From Mixta hanseatica (GTDB lineage: Bacteria > Pseudomonadota > Gammaproteobacteria > Enterobacterales > Enterobacteriaceae): a DNA stretch of 64,000 nucleotides. The notes beneath the pieces are model-generated. The model had not been told where the DNA came from. It did no database searches and saw nothing but the letters and a program-made list of their open reading frames with translations. Below are positions 51,201 to 58,737 of the stretch, in pieces. The DNA lies in assembly GCF_023517775.1 (NCBI RefSeq), contig NZ_CP082904.1, positions 1,922,001-1,986,000 of the forward strand, in the 5' to 3' direction. The stretch's first letter is position 1. The number at the start of each line of letters is the position of its first letter. Position numbers and translations under genes: made by a program.

Positions 51201-52345
51201 CTATCGGTCAGGTCGCGGAACGTTTTAATCTTTACAGCAAAATTACCGGCGGCCAGCGCATCGACCTGTTCGGCGCGGCGCTGGATCAGCTGCCCGCGAT
51301 CTGGCAGGCGCTGCTTGACGCCGGGTTTGAAACCGGCCACGCCTATGGTAAATCGCTGCGTACGGTTAAATCGTGCGTTGGCAGCAGCTGGTGCCGCTAT
51401 GGCGTGCAGGACTCCACCGGTTTCGCTATTCAGCTGGAGAATCGTTATAAGGGGCTACGCGCGCCGCACAAAATCAAAATGGCGGTCTCCGGCTGTACCC
51501 GCGAATGCGCCGAGGCGCAGAGTAAAGATATCGGCGTAATCGCCACGGAAAAGGGCTGGAATCTGTACGTTTGCGGCAATGGCGGCATGAAACCGCGCCA
51601 TGCCGATCTGTTCGCCGGCGACCTGGACGATCGGACTTTAATTCGTTATGTCGATCGATTGCTGATGTTCTATATCCGCACCGCCGATCGCCTGCAACGT
51701 ACCAGCGTCTGGATGGATAACCTGGAGGGCGGACTGGAATATCTACGAGAGGTCGTTATCCATGACAGCCTTGGCATTGGAGCGGAGCTGGAGCAGGAGA
51801 TGCAGCAGGTGGTCGATAGCTGGCAGTGCGAATGGCGCACCACGCTGGCATCGCCGGATCGGCTGCGGCTGTTCCGCGCCACGCTGAACAGCGACGCGCC
51901 GGATGAAACCCTGCAATGGCAGCTGGAGCGCGGGCAAATCCGCCCGGCGACCGCACCGCAGATAGCTGAGCTGCCGTTACCGCAGGAACCCTGGAGCGAT
52001 ATTTGCGCGCTGGAGGCGATTCCGCCGCAGGCGGGCATCGGCGCGCGGCTTGGCGGCCAGCGTATTGCGTTGTTCCGTTTTGCCGACGCGGTGTATGCGC
52101 TGGATGATAACGAACCGGGCACCAGCGCTAGCGTAATGTCGCGCGGCATACTGGGCGATGCCGCCGGGGAGCCGATAGTGATCTCGCCGCTCTATAAGCA
52201 GCGTTTTCGCCTGCGCGACGGTATTGCGCTTGATGGGACGGATTTGCAGCTGCGCTGCTGGCCGGTGCGACTCGTGGGCGGACGGGTGCTGGTGGGCAGC
52301 GCGCCGCTGGCGGTGGGCAAGCTGAGCGTGGCGGAGGCGTCATGA
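48257..52345 (+). CDS. nasB: Fused NasC-NirB-NirD: FAD/NADH oxidoreductase joined to NADH nitrite reductase
   Basis: One frame encodes 1362 residues. Residues ~1-400 are an FAD/NAD-binding oxidoreductase (VVIGNGMAG, VLGGGLLGIEAA) equal to Klebsiella NasC, the electron donor to nitrate reductase. From Met401 it continues as NirB/NasB: FAD (VVIGHGMVG) and NAD loops, a BFD-like [2Fe-2S] domain (CSCHNVSKG, ~825), then the sulfite/nitrite reductase part with siroheme/[4Fe-4S] cysteines in KSCVGSSWCRYG and SGCTRECAE (~1037-1085). The last ~115 residues are a NirD-type Rieske-like domain lacking cluster ligands. Met401 (49457) is preceded by GGAGAG, so NasB could also start separately. It overlaps nasA by four bases. 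Confidence 0.88.
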   Translation: MAEHLVVIGNGMAGMRMVETLLRLAPGRYRITVIGSEAQGNYNRIQLSPVLGGEKSFQETLIHTPEWYQQQGIQLLAGEKALAVNVPQKRLTTDRRTLHWDRLVFATGAEPLMPAIPGITLPHVGGFRTLRDVERMLALDGPAVVLGGGLLGIEAAAALRLRGRAVTLVHRHGGLLDRQLDNLAGGLLAETLRQRGIGCRLASGIVQIDSDSVTLSDGECVPAAQVVIAIGVRPAVSVAQQAGIPCRQGILVNRQLRSATPGIWALGECCEIEGETYGLLAPCLAQAEVLAHQLADAPIADFYTQAQGTRLKVTGIEIFSVGETGAAPGSRSLTLSDPLSQHYRRLVLRNGRLTGAILYGDTSTAASLLQLLQRGAPVTEDALFGFTPSDRQPEAAESKAMNKPVMVVIGHGMVGHYFLEQLVHHQLHLRYQLVVYGEEPHSAYDRVHLSEYFSGRDAQALSLVSEDFFTRYDIELRCHEKVTHIDRQRRCVRDSSGRELAWDQLVLATGSYAFVPPIPGFDAANCFVYRTLSDLDAIKARAVSARRGVVIGGGLLGLEAANALKMLGLETHVIEFAPRLMAVQLDDGGAQMLRRKIEALGVTVLTSTETRRIETQQNGSLRLHFADGSTLESDLILFSAGIRPRDELAREAGLTLGPRGGIVIDDGCLTSDPAIAAIGECALWQGQIFGLVAPGYQMARVLASRLADEPAAFSGADMSTKLKLLGVEVASLGDAHGRSEGSQSYLWTNGPQEIYKKIVVSADGKRLLGAVLVGDSSDYSELQQMMLNDIPLPPQPESLILPRSAGAPAKAFGVAALPESAQICSCHNVSKGDICQAVSSGCGDMATLKSCTKAATGCGGCSTLVKQLLDEQLAAQGVEIKQDVCEHFAWSRQQLYHLVRVGRIKTFEQLLAQHGRGHGCEICKPLAASIFASCWNDYLLQPPHLPLQETNDRYFANIQKDGSYSVVPRIPGGEITPQGLIAIGQVAERFNLYSKITGGQRIDLFGAALDQLPAIWQALLDAGFETGHAYGKSLRTVKSCVGSSWCRYGVQDSTGFAIQLENRYKGLRAPHKIKMAVSGCTRECAEAQSKDIGVIATEKGWNLYVCGNGGMKPRHADLFAGDLDDRTLIRYVDRLLMFYIRTADRLQRTSVWMDNLEGGLEYLREVVIHDSLGIGAELEQEMQQVVDSWQCEWRTTLASPDRLRLFRATLNSDAPDETLQWQLERGQIRPATAPQIAELPLPQEPWSDICALEAIPPQAGIGARLGGQRIALFRFADAVYALDDNEPGTSASVMSRGILGDAAGEPIVISPLYKQRFRLRDGIALDGTDLQLRCWPVRLVGGRVLVGSAPLAVGKLSVAEAS

Positions 52346-54984
52346 AAACCACCTGTCCTTACTGCGGCGTCGGCTGCGGGGTAGAAGTCAATGCGCAGGG
52401 GGAAGGCTGGCGCGTCAGCGGCGATGGCGACCATCCGGCCAACACGGGACGCCTGTGCGTGAAGGGCGCCGCGCTGGCGGAGACGCTGATCCCTGCTGGC
52501 CGCCTGCTGTGGCCGCAGATTGCCGGACGGCGCGTTTCGTGGCAGACGGCACTGGATAGCGTGGCTGAACGACTGCAGGCGATTATTCAGCAGCATGGCC
52601 CGAACGCCGTGGCATTTTACGCATCCGGCCAGCTGTTGACTGAGGATTACTACGTAGCCAATAAGCTGATGAAGGGGTTTATCGGCAGCGGCAATATTGA
52701 TACTAATTCGCGTCTTTGTATGGCTTCGGCGGTCACCGCCTACAAGCGCGCGCTGGGCGCGGATGCAGTTCCCTGCTGTTATGAAGATTTCGACCATGCT
52801 GAGGTTATCGTACTGGCCGGCTCCAATGCGGCCTGGACCCATCCAGTGGCCTGGCAGCGGCTGGTGCAGGCGAAGCAGCAAAACCCGGCGCTGCGGGTAG
52901 TGGTCATCGATCCGCGCCGCAGCGCCAGTTGCGATTTGGCCGATCTGCATCTGCCGCTGACGCCGGGCAGTGACGGCGCGCTATTCAACGGGCTGTTGCG
53001 CTGGCTGGCGCAGGGCGGCTATGGTGACAGCGTGATGCAGCCGCAGCTGGATCAGGTAGCGGAAACCCTGGCCGCCGCCGCAGACTGGACGCCCGCCCAC
53101 GTAGCGCAGGCCTGTCAGCTGCCGCAGGAAGAGGTGGAACAGTTTTATCGCCTGTTTGCAGCGCATCAGCGGGTACTGACGCTATGGTGCATGGGTATTA
53201 ACCAGTCCTCCAGCGGCAGCGATAAGTGCAACGCCATCCTTAATGCCCATCTGTTTAGCGGCAAAATCGGACGACCGGGCAGCGGCCCCTTTTCCCTCAC
53301 CGGGCAGCCAAACGCCATGGGCGGACGTGAAGTCGGCGGGCTGGCAAACCAGCTGGCGGCGCAGATGGATTTCACCCCGGAAAATATCGACCGTCTGCAG
53401 CGCTTCTGGCGCAGCGATCGGGTCGCGACGCAGCCGGGCCTGAAGGCGGTCGATCTGTTTCAGGCGATAGGCCGCGGCGAGGTGAAAGCGGTGTGGATTA
53501 TGGGCACCAACCCGGCGGTTTCGCTACCGGATGGCAATGCCGTGGCGCAGGCGCTGCAGCGCTGCGAGCTGGTTATCGTTTCAGAGGTGATGCGCGCCAC
53601 CGATACCAGCGCTTTCGCCGATATTCTGCTGCCGGCGCAGGCCTGGGGCGAGAAAAACGGTACGGTGACCAACTCTGAACGGCGGATTTCGCGTCAGCGC
53701 GCTTTTATGCCCGCTCAGGGCGAAGCGCGACCGGACTGGTGGATGCTGGCGCAGGTGGCGCAGCGGCTCGGCTACGGCGCGGCGTTCAACTGGCAGCATC
53801 CGGCAGAGATATTTCGCGAGCACGCTGCGCTTTCCGGTTTTGAAAATCAGGGGCGGCGCGCATTTGATATCAGCGGCCTGGCGCAGCTGAGCAACTTGCA
53901 ATGGGAGCGGCTGCAGCCGGTGCAGTGGCCGGTAAACGGTGATTTTCCGCAGGGGCGCGCCCGGCTGTTCGGGGAACGCCGCTTTTATCATCCTGACGGC
54001 AGAGCGCGTCTGCTGCCGGTAACGCCTGTTGGGCCGCGCGTCGCCACCAGCCAGCGCTGGCCGCTGATGATGAATACCGGGCGTATTCGCGATCAGTGGC
54101 ACACCATGACGCGCACCGGCCTGGTGCCGCGCCTGCTGCAACATACCTCTGAGCCTTTCGTCGCGATCCATCCCGATGACGCGCTGCGTCAGGGCATCTG
54201 GCCCGATACGCTGGTGCGTATTCAGTCGCGACACGGCTGGATGATCGCTCGCGCCAGCCTGACGGAAGATCAGACGCCGGGCACGCTGTTTGTGCCGATG
54301 CACTGGAATCAACAATACTGTGCCGAAGGCAATGTCGATCGGCTGGTGGCGCCCTGGCGCTGCCCGCATTCCGGCCAGCCAGAGAGTAAACAAACGCCGG
54401 TTCGCATTCAGTCCTGGCACAGCGACTGGCAGGGCATGTTATTTTTACGTGACAACGTCACATTAAACCCTATCCGTTGGTGGTGCCGCGTGCCGATTGC
54501 CGGCGGTATCGCCCGCTTTACGCTGGCGCATGATGGCGATCCGCGCTGCTGGCTGCAGGGGCTGCTTAAGCCGGAATGGACGCTGCAACAGGCGGGCGAC
54601 GAGCGGGATTTTCATCACCTGGTCGCCTGGTATCAGGGCGAAGTACAGCTCGCTTTTTACGCCGCCGCGCGCCGTCCGGTGGTGGATGAGACGCTAATCG
54701 CCACTGCTTTTCAACAGCCGCCTGACTCAGCGGCGTCGCGTTTTGCGCTGCTGGCGGGCCGCGCCATGCAGGGTGAGGCGCGTGGAAAAACCGTTTGCAG
54801 CTGCTTCGGCACCGGCGAACAGCAAATCGCCGCCGCGATTCGCCAGGGCGCGTTGAACTGCGCGACGCTGGGGCAACAGCTGAAATGCGGCACCAACTGC
54901 GGCTCCTGTTTGCCGGAGCTGAAAAAATTAATTGCACAACATGCCCCTCAGCAGGCTGAGGCGGAAAGCGGGAGGTCAGCATGA
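52342..54984 (+). CDS. nasA: Assimilatory nitrate reductase catalytic subunit NasA
   Basis: An 880-residue molybdopterin enzyme that reduces nitrate to nitrite in the cytoplasm. The N-terminus has the [4Fe-4S] motif CPYCGVGCG with a further Cys in LCVKG. Molybdopterin-binding segments follow (MGINQSSSGSDKCNAILNAH, GPFSLTGQPNAMGGREVGGL). The C-terminus has a BFD-like [2Fe-2S] domain (VCSCFGTG and CGTNCGSC, ~815-865) as in Klebsiella NasA, which takes electrons from NasC. There is no Tat signal, as expected for a cytosolic enzyme. It overlaps both neighbours by four bases. Its cofactor is bis-MGD. Confidence 0.95.
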   Translation: MKTTCPYCGVGCGVEVNAQGEGWRVSGDGDHPANTGRLCVKGAALAETLIPAGRLLWPQIAGRRVSWQTALDSVAERLQAIIQQHGPNAVAFYASGQLLTEDYYVANKLMKGFIGSGNIDTNSRLCMASAVTAYKRALGADAVPCCYEDFDHAEVIVLAGSNAAWTHPVAWQRLVQAKQQNPALRVVVIDPRRSASCDLADLHLPLTPGSDGALFNGLLRWLAQGGYGDSVMQPQLDQVAETLAAAADWTPAHVAQACQLPQEEVEQFYRLFAAHQRVLTLWCMGINQSSSGSDKCNAILNAHLFSGKIGRPGSGPFSLTGQPNAMGGREVGGLANQLAAQMDFTPENIDRLQRFWRSDRVATQPGLKAVDLFQAIGRGEVKAVWIMGTNPAVSLPDGNAVAQALQRCELVIVSEVMRATDTSAFADILLPAQAWGEKNGTVTNSERRISRQRAFMPAQGEARPDWWMLAQVAQRLGYGAAFNWQHPAEIFREHAALSGFENQGRRAFDISGLAQLSNLQWERLQPVQWPVNGDFPQGRARLFGERRFYHPDGRARLLPVTPVGPRVATSQRWPLMMNTGRIRDQWHTMTRTGLVPRLLQHTSEPFVAIHPDDALRQGIWPDTLVRIQSRHGWMIARASLTEDQTPGTLFVPMHWNQQYCAEGNVDRLVAPWRCPHSGQPESKQTPVRIQSWHSDWQGMLFLRDNVTLNPIRWWCRVPIAGGIARFTLAHDGDPRCWLQGLLKPEWTLQQAGDERDFHHLVAWYQGEVQLAFYAAARRPVVDETLIATAFQQPPDSAASRFALLAGRAMQGEARGKTVCSCFGTGEQQIAAAIRQGALNCATLGQQLKCGTNCGSCLPELKKLIAQHAPQQAEAESGRSA

Positions 54985-55796
54985 CACAGCGGTTACCTGC
55001 ACTGAACAAACTGTTAAGCGGCGACGAGGGCCGGCCGCAGGGCAGCGTCTGGCTGGTGGGCGCCGGGCCGGGCGATGTCGAGCTGCTTACGCTGAAGGCG
55101 CTGCGCTTGCTCGGCGAGGCGGATGTAGTGGTTTACGATCGGCTGGTCAGCGAAGAGGTGCTGGCGCTGATCCCGGCCAGTACGCTGGCGCTCGACGTCG
55201 GCAAAACGCCGGGCTTTCACGGCATGAAACAGCAACAGATTAGTCAGCTGCTGGTGGATTTAGCCCGTAGCGGACGCCATGTGGTGCGCTTGAAAGGCGG
55301 CGATCCCTTTATTTTTGGCCGCGGCGGGGAGGAGATGCAGGCATTACAGGCTGCGGGTATCGTTTGTGAAGTGGTGCCCGGCATTACCGCCGCCATTGGC
55401 TGCGCCGCCGCCTGCGGTATCCCACTGACGCACCGGGAGATGGCGCAATCGGTACGTTTTATTACCGGCCATGGCAAAGAGGGCAAGCCGCAGCTCGCCT
55501 GGGAGAGCCTGCAGGACGCCAGCCAGACGCTGGTCTTTTACATGGGGCTGACCTGGAGCGCCGAACTTAGCCAGCAGCTATGTCATCATGGACGCGCCGC
55601 CGATACGCCGGTTGCGGTGGTGGAACGCGGGACACGCCATGACCAACGCGTGCTGATCACCACGCTGGCGCAGCTGCCCACCACCGTTACCCGATATCAA
55701 CCGCAGTCGCCCGCGTTGATTATCGTCGGCGAGGTGGTGAAGCTGTATCGCGCGACAGAGACGGAAGAGAACCAGGCGCAGGCGGCGATCGCCTGA
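54981..55796 (+). CDS. cobA: Uroporphyrinogen-III C-methyltransferase (SUMT)
   Basis: A 271-residue SAM-dependent enzyme that methylates uroporphyrinogen III at C2 and C7 to precorrin-2, the precursor of siroheme. Motifs are VGAGPGDVELLTLKA, YDRLVS, the long RLKGGDPFIFGRGGEE and VVPGITAAIG. It is a stand-alone CobA-type protein without the CysG oxidase/chelatase part, so conversion to siroheme needs another protein. It overlaps nasA by four bases and serves the nitrite reductase in the same operon. Confidence 0.93.
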   Translation: MTQRLPALNKLLSGDEGRPQGSVWLVGAGPGDVELLTLKALRLLGEADVVVYDRLVSEEVLALIPASTLALDVGKTPGFHGMKQQQISQLLVDLARSGRHVVRLKGGDPFIFGRGGEEMQALQAAGIVCEVVPGITAAIGCAAACGIPLTHREMAQSVRFITGHGKEGKPQLAWESLQDASQTLVFYMGLTWSAELSQQLCHHGRAADTPVAVVERGTRHDQRVLITTLAQLPTTVTRYQPQSPALIIVGEVVKLYRATETEENQAQAAIA

Positions 55797-55999
55797 GGTT
55801 AAGGGCGTGCGGCTTCAGGTAAACAGATAGCGGCTTCAGGTTAGCAGAGGACGCAATTTGTCATCATAACTGCGCGCTTTTCGGACTGGCGGCAGGGTGG
55901 GAAATTCATGATCCAGTTCACAATTATGCTAAGCTAAGGGCTTATTCACGCTGATTACGGCTACCCATGATGAAAGCTTAATCTAACCCTGACGCCGCT

Positions 56000-57433
56000 A
56001 TGTTATTAATGCATCGATTTACCTTATCTACCGCTATGCTGCTGTTGCTCGGCGCGCTGCCGATCCCCGACGCCAGGGCGTTTCAGCCGGAAGGTCGGGT
56101 GCCCGACGCTCCCTTTGACGATCCGGCGCGTTTCAGCACGCAGCAGCAGGAGCTCCCCAGCCTGGGCGGCGACGCCTCATCAGAAGACGCTTTTTCAACG
56201 CGTCTGGCGCAGATCGCCAAAAGCATCGGCGAAGCCAGCAATAATGCCAGCGACGCATCGTTTGGACAACAGGCGGGCGTCTGGGCATTTAATCATCTGC
56301 GCGATGAGGTCACCGAGCGGCTGGTAGATGAAGGGCAATCGCTGCTTTCGCCCTACGGCACCGCGCAGCTGTCGCTGCAGGTGGATATGGAGGGTAATTT
56401 TATCGGCAGCGGCGGTCAGCTGCTTACCCCCTGGCAGGACAACTATCAGTACTTAACCTTTTCGCAGCTGGGCGTGACGCAGACCGACGATGGGCTGATG
56501 GGCAATGCCGGGCTGGGGCAGCGTTGGGTGGCTGGCAACTGGCTACTGGGCTATAACGCGCTGGTCGACCGCCAGCTCGATTCAGGGCTACAACGCGCCT
56601 CGCTCGGCACCGAAGCCTGGAGCGATTTTCTGCGTCTCTCGGCAAATTACTACGCCCCGCTGGGCAGCTGGCGTAACAGCAGTACCAGCCAGCAAAACCG
56701 TATGGCGCGCGGCTACGACATTACTTCTCAAGGTTATCTGCCGTTCTATCGCCAACTGGGCGTTTCGGTAACCTGGGAGCAATATCTTGGCGATCGGGTT
56801 GATTTGTTTAACAACGGCAGCCTGGAGAAAAATCCGGTGGCGGTGAAAGTCGGGGTTAATTACACCCCGGTGCCGCTGCTGACATTTACCGCCTCGCATA
56901 AAGAGGGCGAAAGCGGTCAGTCGCAGGATCAGCTGGGCATGCGCATTAACTACCGTCCTGGCGTGGCGCTGAGCAAGCAGCTCTCCGCTGACAACGTAGC
57001 CGAGGCGCGATCGCTGCGCGGCAGCCGCTACGATTTAGTCGAGCGCAACACTACGCCGGTGCTGGAGTTCCGCCAGCGCAAGGATTTGTCGGTCTTTCTT
57101 GCCACGCCGCCGTGGCAGCTCCAGTCGGGAGAAACCCTGACGCTGAAGTTACAAATCCGCGCGGTCAACCGCATTACCGCCGTTAGCTGGCAGGGCGATA
57201 CGCAGGCGCTGAGCCTGACACCGCCGGCTAATAATACCAACCCGCATGGCTGGTCGGTAATTATGCCGCAGTGGGACAGCAACCCCGGCGCCAGCAATCA
57301 ATACCGTCTCTCCGTCACCCTGGAGGATGAGAAACAGCAGCGCGTCACCTCAAACTGGATAACGTTGCAGGTTACGCCGCCAATGACGTTGCAGTCGTCC
57401 GCTACGGATCGCTTTGATATGATGCAGCCCTGA
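56000..57433 (+). CDS. ychO: YchO, inverse-autotransporter/invasin-like beta-barrel protein
   Basis: A 477-residue outer-membrane protein with a signal peptide (cleavage after PDARA) and an intimin/invasin-type beta-barrel domain (residues ~75-330, with FNHLRDEVTERLVDEGQSLL). One Ig-like C-terminal domain follows. There is no long passenger repeat region, as in E. coli YchO, which has been linked to adhesion and flagellar gene expression. A second ATG nine bases downstream could also serve as start. In E. coli it lies near chaC; here 23 kb intervene. Confidence 0.9.
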   Translation: MLLMHRFTLSTAMLLLLGALPIPDARAFQPEGRVPDAPFDDPARFSTQQQELPSLGGDASSEDAFSTRLAQIAKSIGEASNNASDASFGQQAGVWAFNHLRDEVTERLVDEGQSLLSPYGTAQLSLQVDMEGNFIGSGGQLLTPWQDNYQYLTFSQLGVTQTDDGLMGNAGLGQRWVAGNWLLGYNALVDRQLDSGLQRASLGTEAWSDFLRLSANYYAPLGSWRNSSTSQQNRMARGYDITSQGYLPFYRQLGVSVTWEQYLGDRVDLFNNGSLEKNPVAVKVGVNYTPVPLLTFTASHKEGESGQSQDQLGMRINYRPGVALSKQLSADNVAEARSLRGSRYDLVERNTTPVLEFRQRKDLSVFLATPPWQLQSGETLTLKLQIRAVNRITAVSWQGDTQALSLTPPANNTNPHGWSVIMPQWDSNPGASNQYRLSVTLEDEKQQRVTSNWITLQVTPPMTLQSSATDRFDMMQP

Positions 57434-57503
57434 TTTTGCGGTTAGATTAGCGCCTTGCCAGGAACAATTTCTGATTGCCAGGCAAGGCGTTATTCTTGCC
57501 AAA

Positions 57504-57526
57504 CAAAAAGCCGCCCAGAGGCGGCT
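57504..57526 (-). terminator. Rho-independent terminator of the cio operon
   Basis: On the minus strand GAAGCCGCC, TCTG and GGCGGCTTTTTG form a GC-rich hairpin with a T run, 30 bp after the DUF2474 gene. A second dyad, CGCCTTGCC with GGCAAGGCG (57451-57489), lies between it and ychO and may end ychO transcripts. Confidence 0.82.
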
Positions 57527-57555
57527 TCAGTTTATCAATTTATAGCGAAACAGGG

Positions 57556-57714
57556 TTAATGGGTTCTCAACCCGGCGGCGGACATTAACACCCGGAACAG
57601 ACTAGCCACCACAAACAGCGCCAGCACGCTGCCGCCCCAGATAATCACCATCCACAGTAGTCGTCGCCACAGCGGCTTCTTCGCGGTCTTCTCCGTCATG
57701 CGTTGTATCGCCAT
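57556..57714 (-). CDS. DUF2474-family small membrane subunit of the CIO-type oxidase
   Basis: A 52-residue ORF reading MAIQRMTEKTAKKPLWRRLL, then a single membrane segment (WMVIIWGGSVLALFVVASLF), then a short tail. The length, the position 12 bp after cioB and the strong AGGAGG ribosome site match the DUF2474 proteins found downstream of CioAB-type bd oxidases. They are thought to play the stabilising role of CydX in E. coli bd-I; this is by analogy. Confidence 0.85.
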   Translation of the reverse strand: MAIQRMTEKTAKKPLWRRLLWMVIIWGGSVLALFVVASLFRVLMSAAGLRTH

Positions 57715-57726
57715 CACGGCCTCCTG

Positions 57727-58737
57727 TCAGTGATAACCCTGTTCCGGATCGATCTTGCCGCGGAACACATAATAGCTCCAGAAGGTGTAAACCAGAATCA
57801 GCGGGATAATAAACAGCGCGCCCACCAGCATAAAGCCCTGACTCTCCGGTGGCGAAGAGGCGGCGCGGAACGTAATATCCGGCGGAATCAGATTTGGCCA
57901 GATACTGATCCCCAGCCCGCTAAAGCCCAGGAACACCAGCGCCAGCGTCAGAATAAAGGGCGCATAGTGTGCATCCGGCAGCCAGGCGTTACGCCACAGC
58001 GCCCACGACACCAGCAGCACCAGAATCGGCACCGGCAGGAAGAAATAGAGATTCGGCGTGGTAAACCAACGGTCGGCAATCGACTGATGCGTCAACGGCG
58101 TCCAGACGCTGACAATCGCCATCACCACCAGCAGCGCCAGCAGCAGCGGACGCGCCAGCTTACGCATGGTTTGCAGCAAGTGGCCTTCCGTCTTGATAAT
58201 CAGCCAGCTGGCGCCCAACAGCGCATAGGCCACCACCAGCCCCAGCCCGCAGAACAGGCTAAACGGGCTGATCCAGTCAAATACGCTGCCGGTCCATTCG
58301 CGACCCTGTACCGGGAAACCGTTCAGAAACGCGCCCAGCACCACGCCCTGTGCAAAGGTAGCGATAAAAGAGCCAGCGATAAAGGACTTATCCCAAAAGG
58401 CGCGATGCGACACCGTAGCCTTAAAGCGGAACTCAAAGGCGACGCCGCGGAAAATCAGCCCGATCAGCATAATTGTCAGCGGTACCGCCAGCGCATCCAG
58501 AATCACCGAGTAGGCGAGCGGGAACGCGCCAAACAGTCCGGCACCGCCCATTACCAGCCAGGTTTCGTTGCCGTCCCATACCGGCGCCACGGTATTCATC
58601 ATCACGTCGCGGTCTTTACTCTCGCGCACCATCGGGTAAAGCAAACCGATGCCAAGGTCAAAGCCATCCATCACCACATACATCAGGATGCTGAACACAA
58701 TAATGACGAACCAGATCAGCGGAAGATCGATACCCAT
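57727..58737 (-). CDS. cioB: Cytochrome bd-type quinol oxidase subunit II (CioB/CydB)
   Basis: A 336-residue inner-membrane protein with about eight to nine segments and the subunit II signature WDGNETWLVMGGAGLFGAFP. It is shorter than E. coli CydB (379) and matches CioB of Pseudomonas (~335), the cyanide-insensitive branch. It helps hold subunit I and the hemes. It shares one base with the cioA stop (TAATG). The small DUF2474 subunit follows. Confidence 0.92.
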   Translation of the reverse strand: MGIDLPLIWFVIIVFSILMYVVMDGFDLGIGLLYPMVRESKDRDVMMNTVAPVWDGNETWLVMGGAGLFGAFPLAYSVILDALAVPLTIMLIGLIFRGVAFEFRFKATVSHRAFWDKSFIAGSFIATFAQGVVLGAFLNGFPVQGREWTGSVFDWISPFSLFCGLGLVVAYALLGASWLIIKTEGHLLQTMRKLARPLLLALLVVMAIVSVWTPLTHQSIADRWFTTPNLYFFLPVPILVLLVSWALWRNAWLPDAHYAPFILTLALVFLGFSGLGISIWPNLIPPDITFRAASSPPESQGFMLVGALFIIPLILVYTFWSYYVFRGKIDPEQGYH

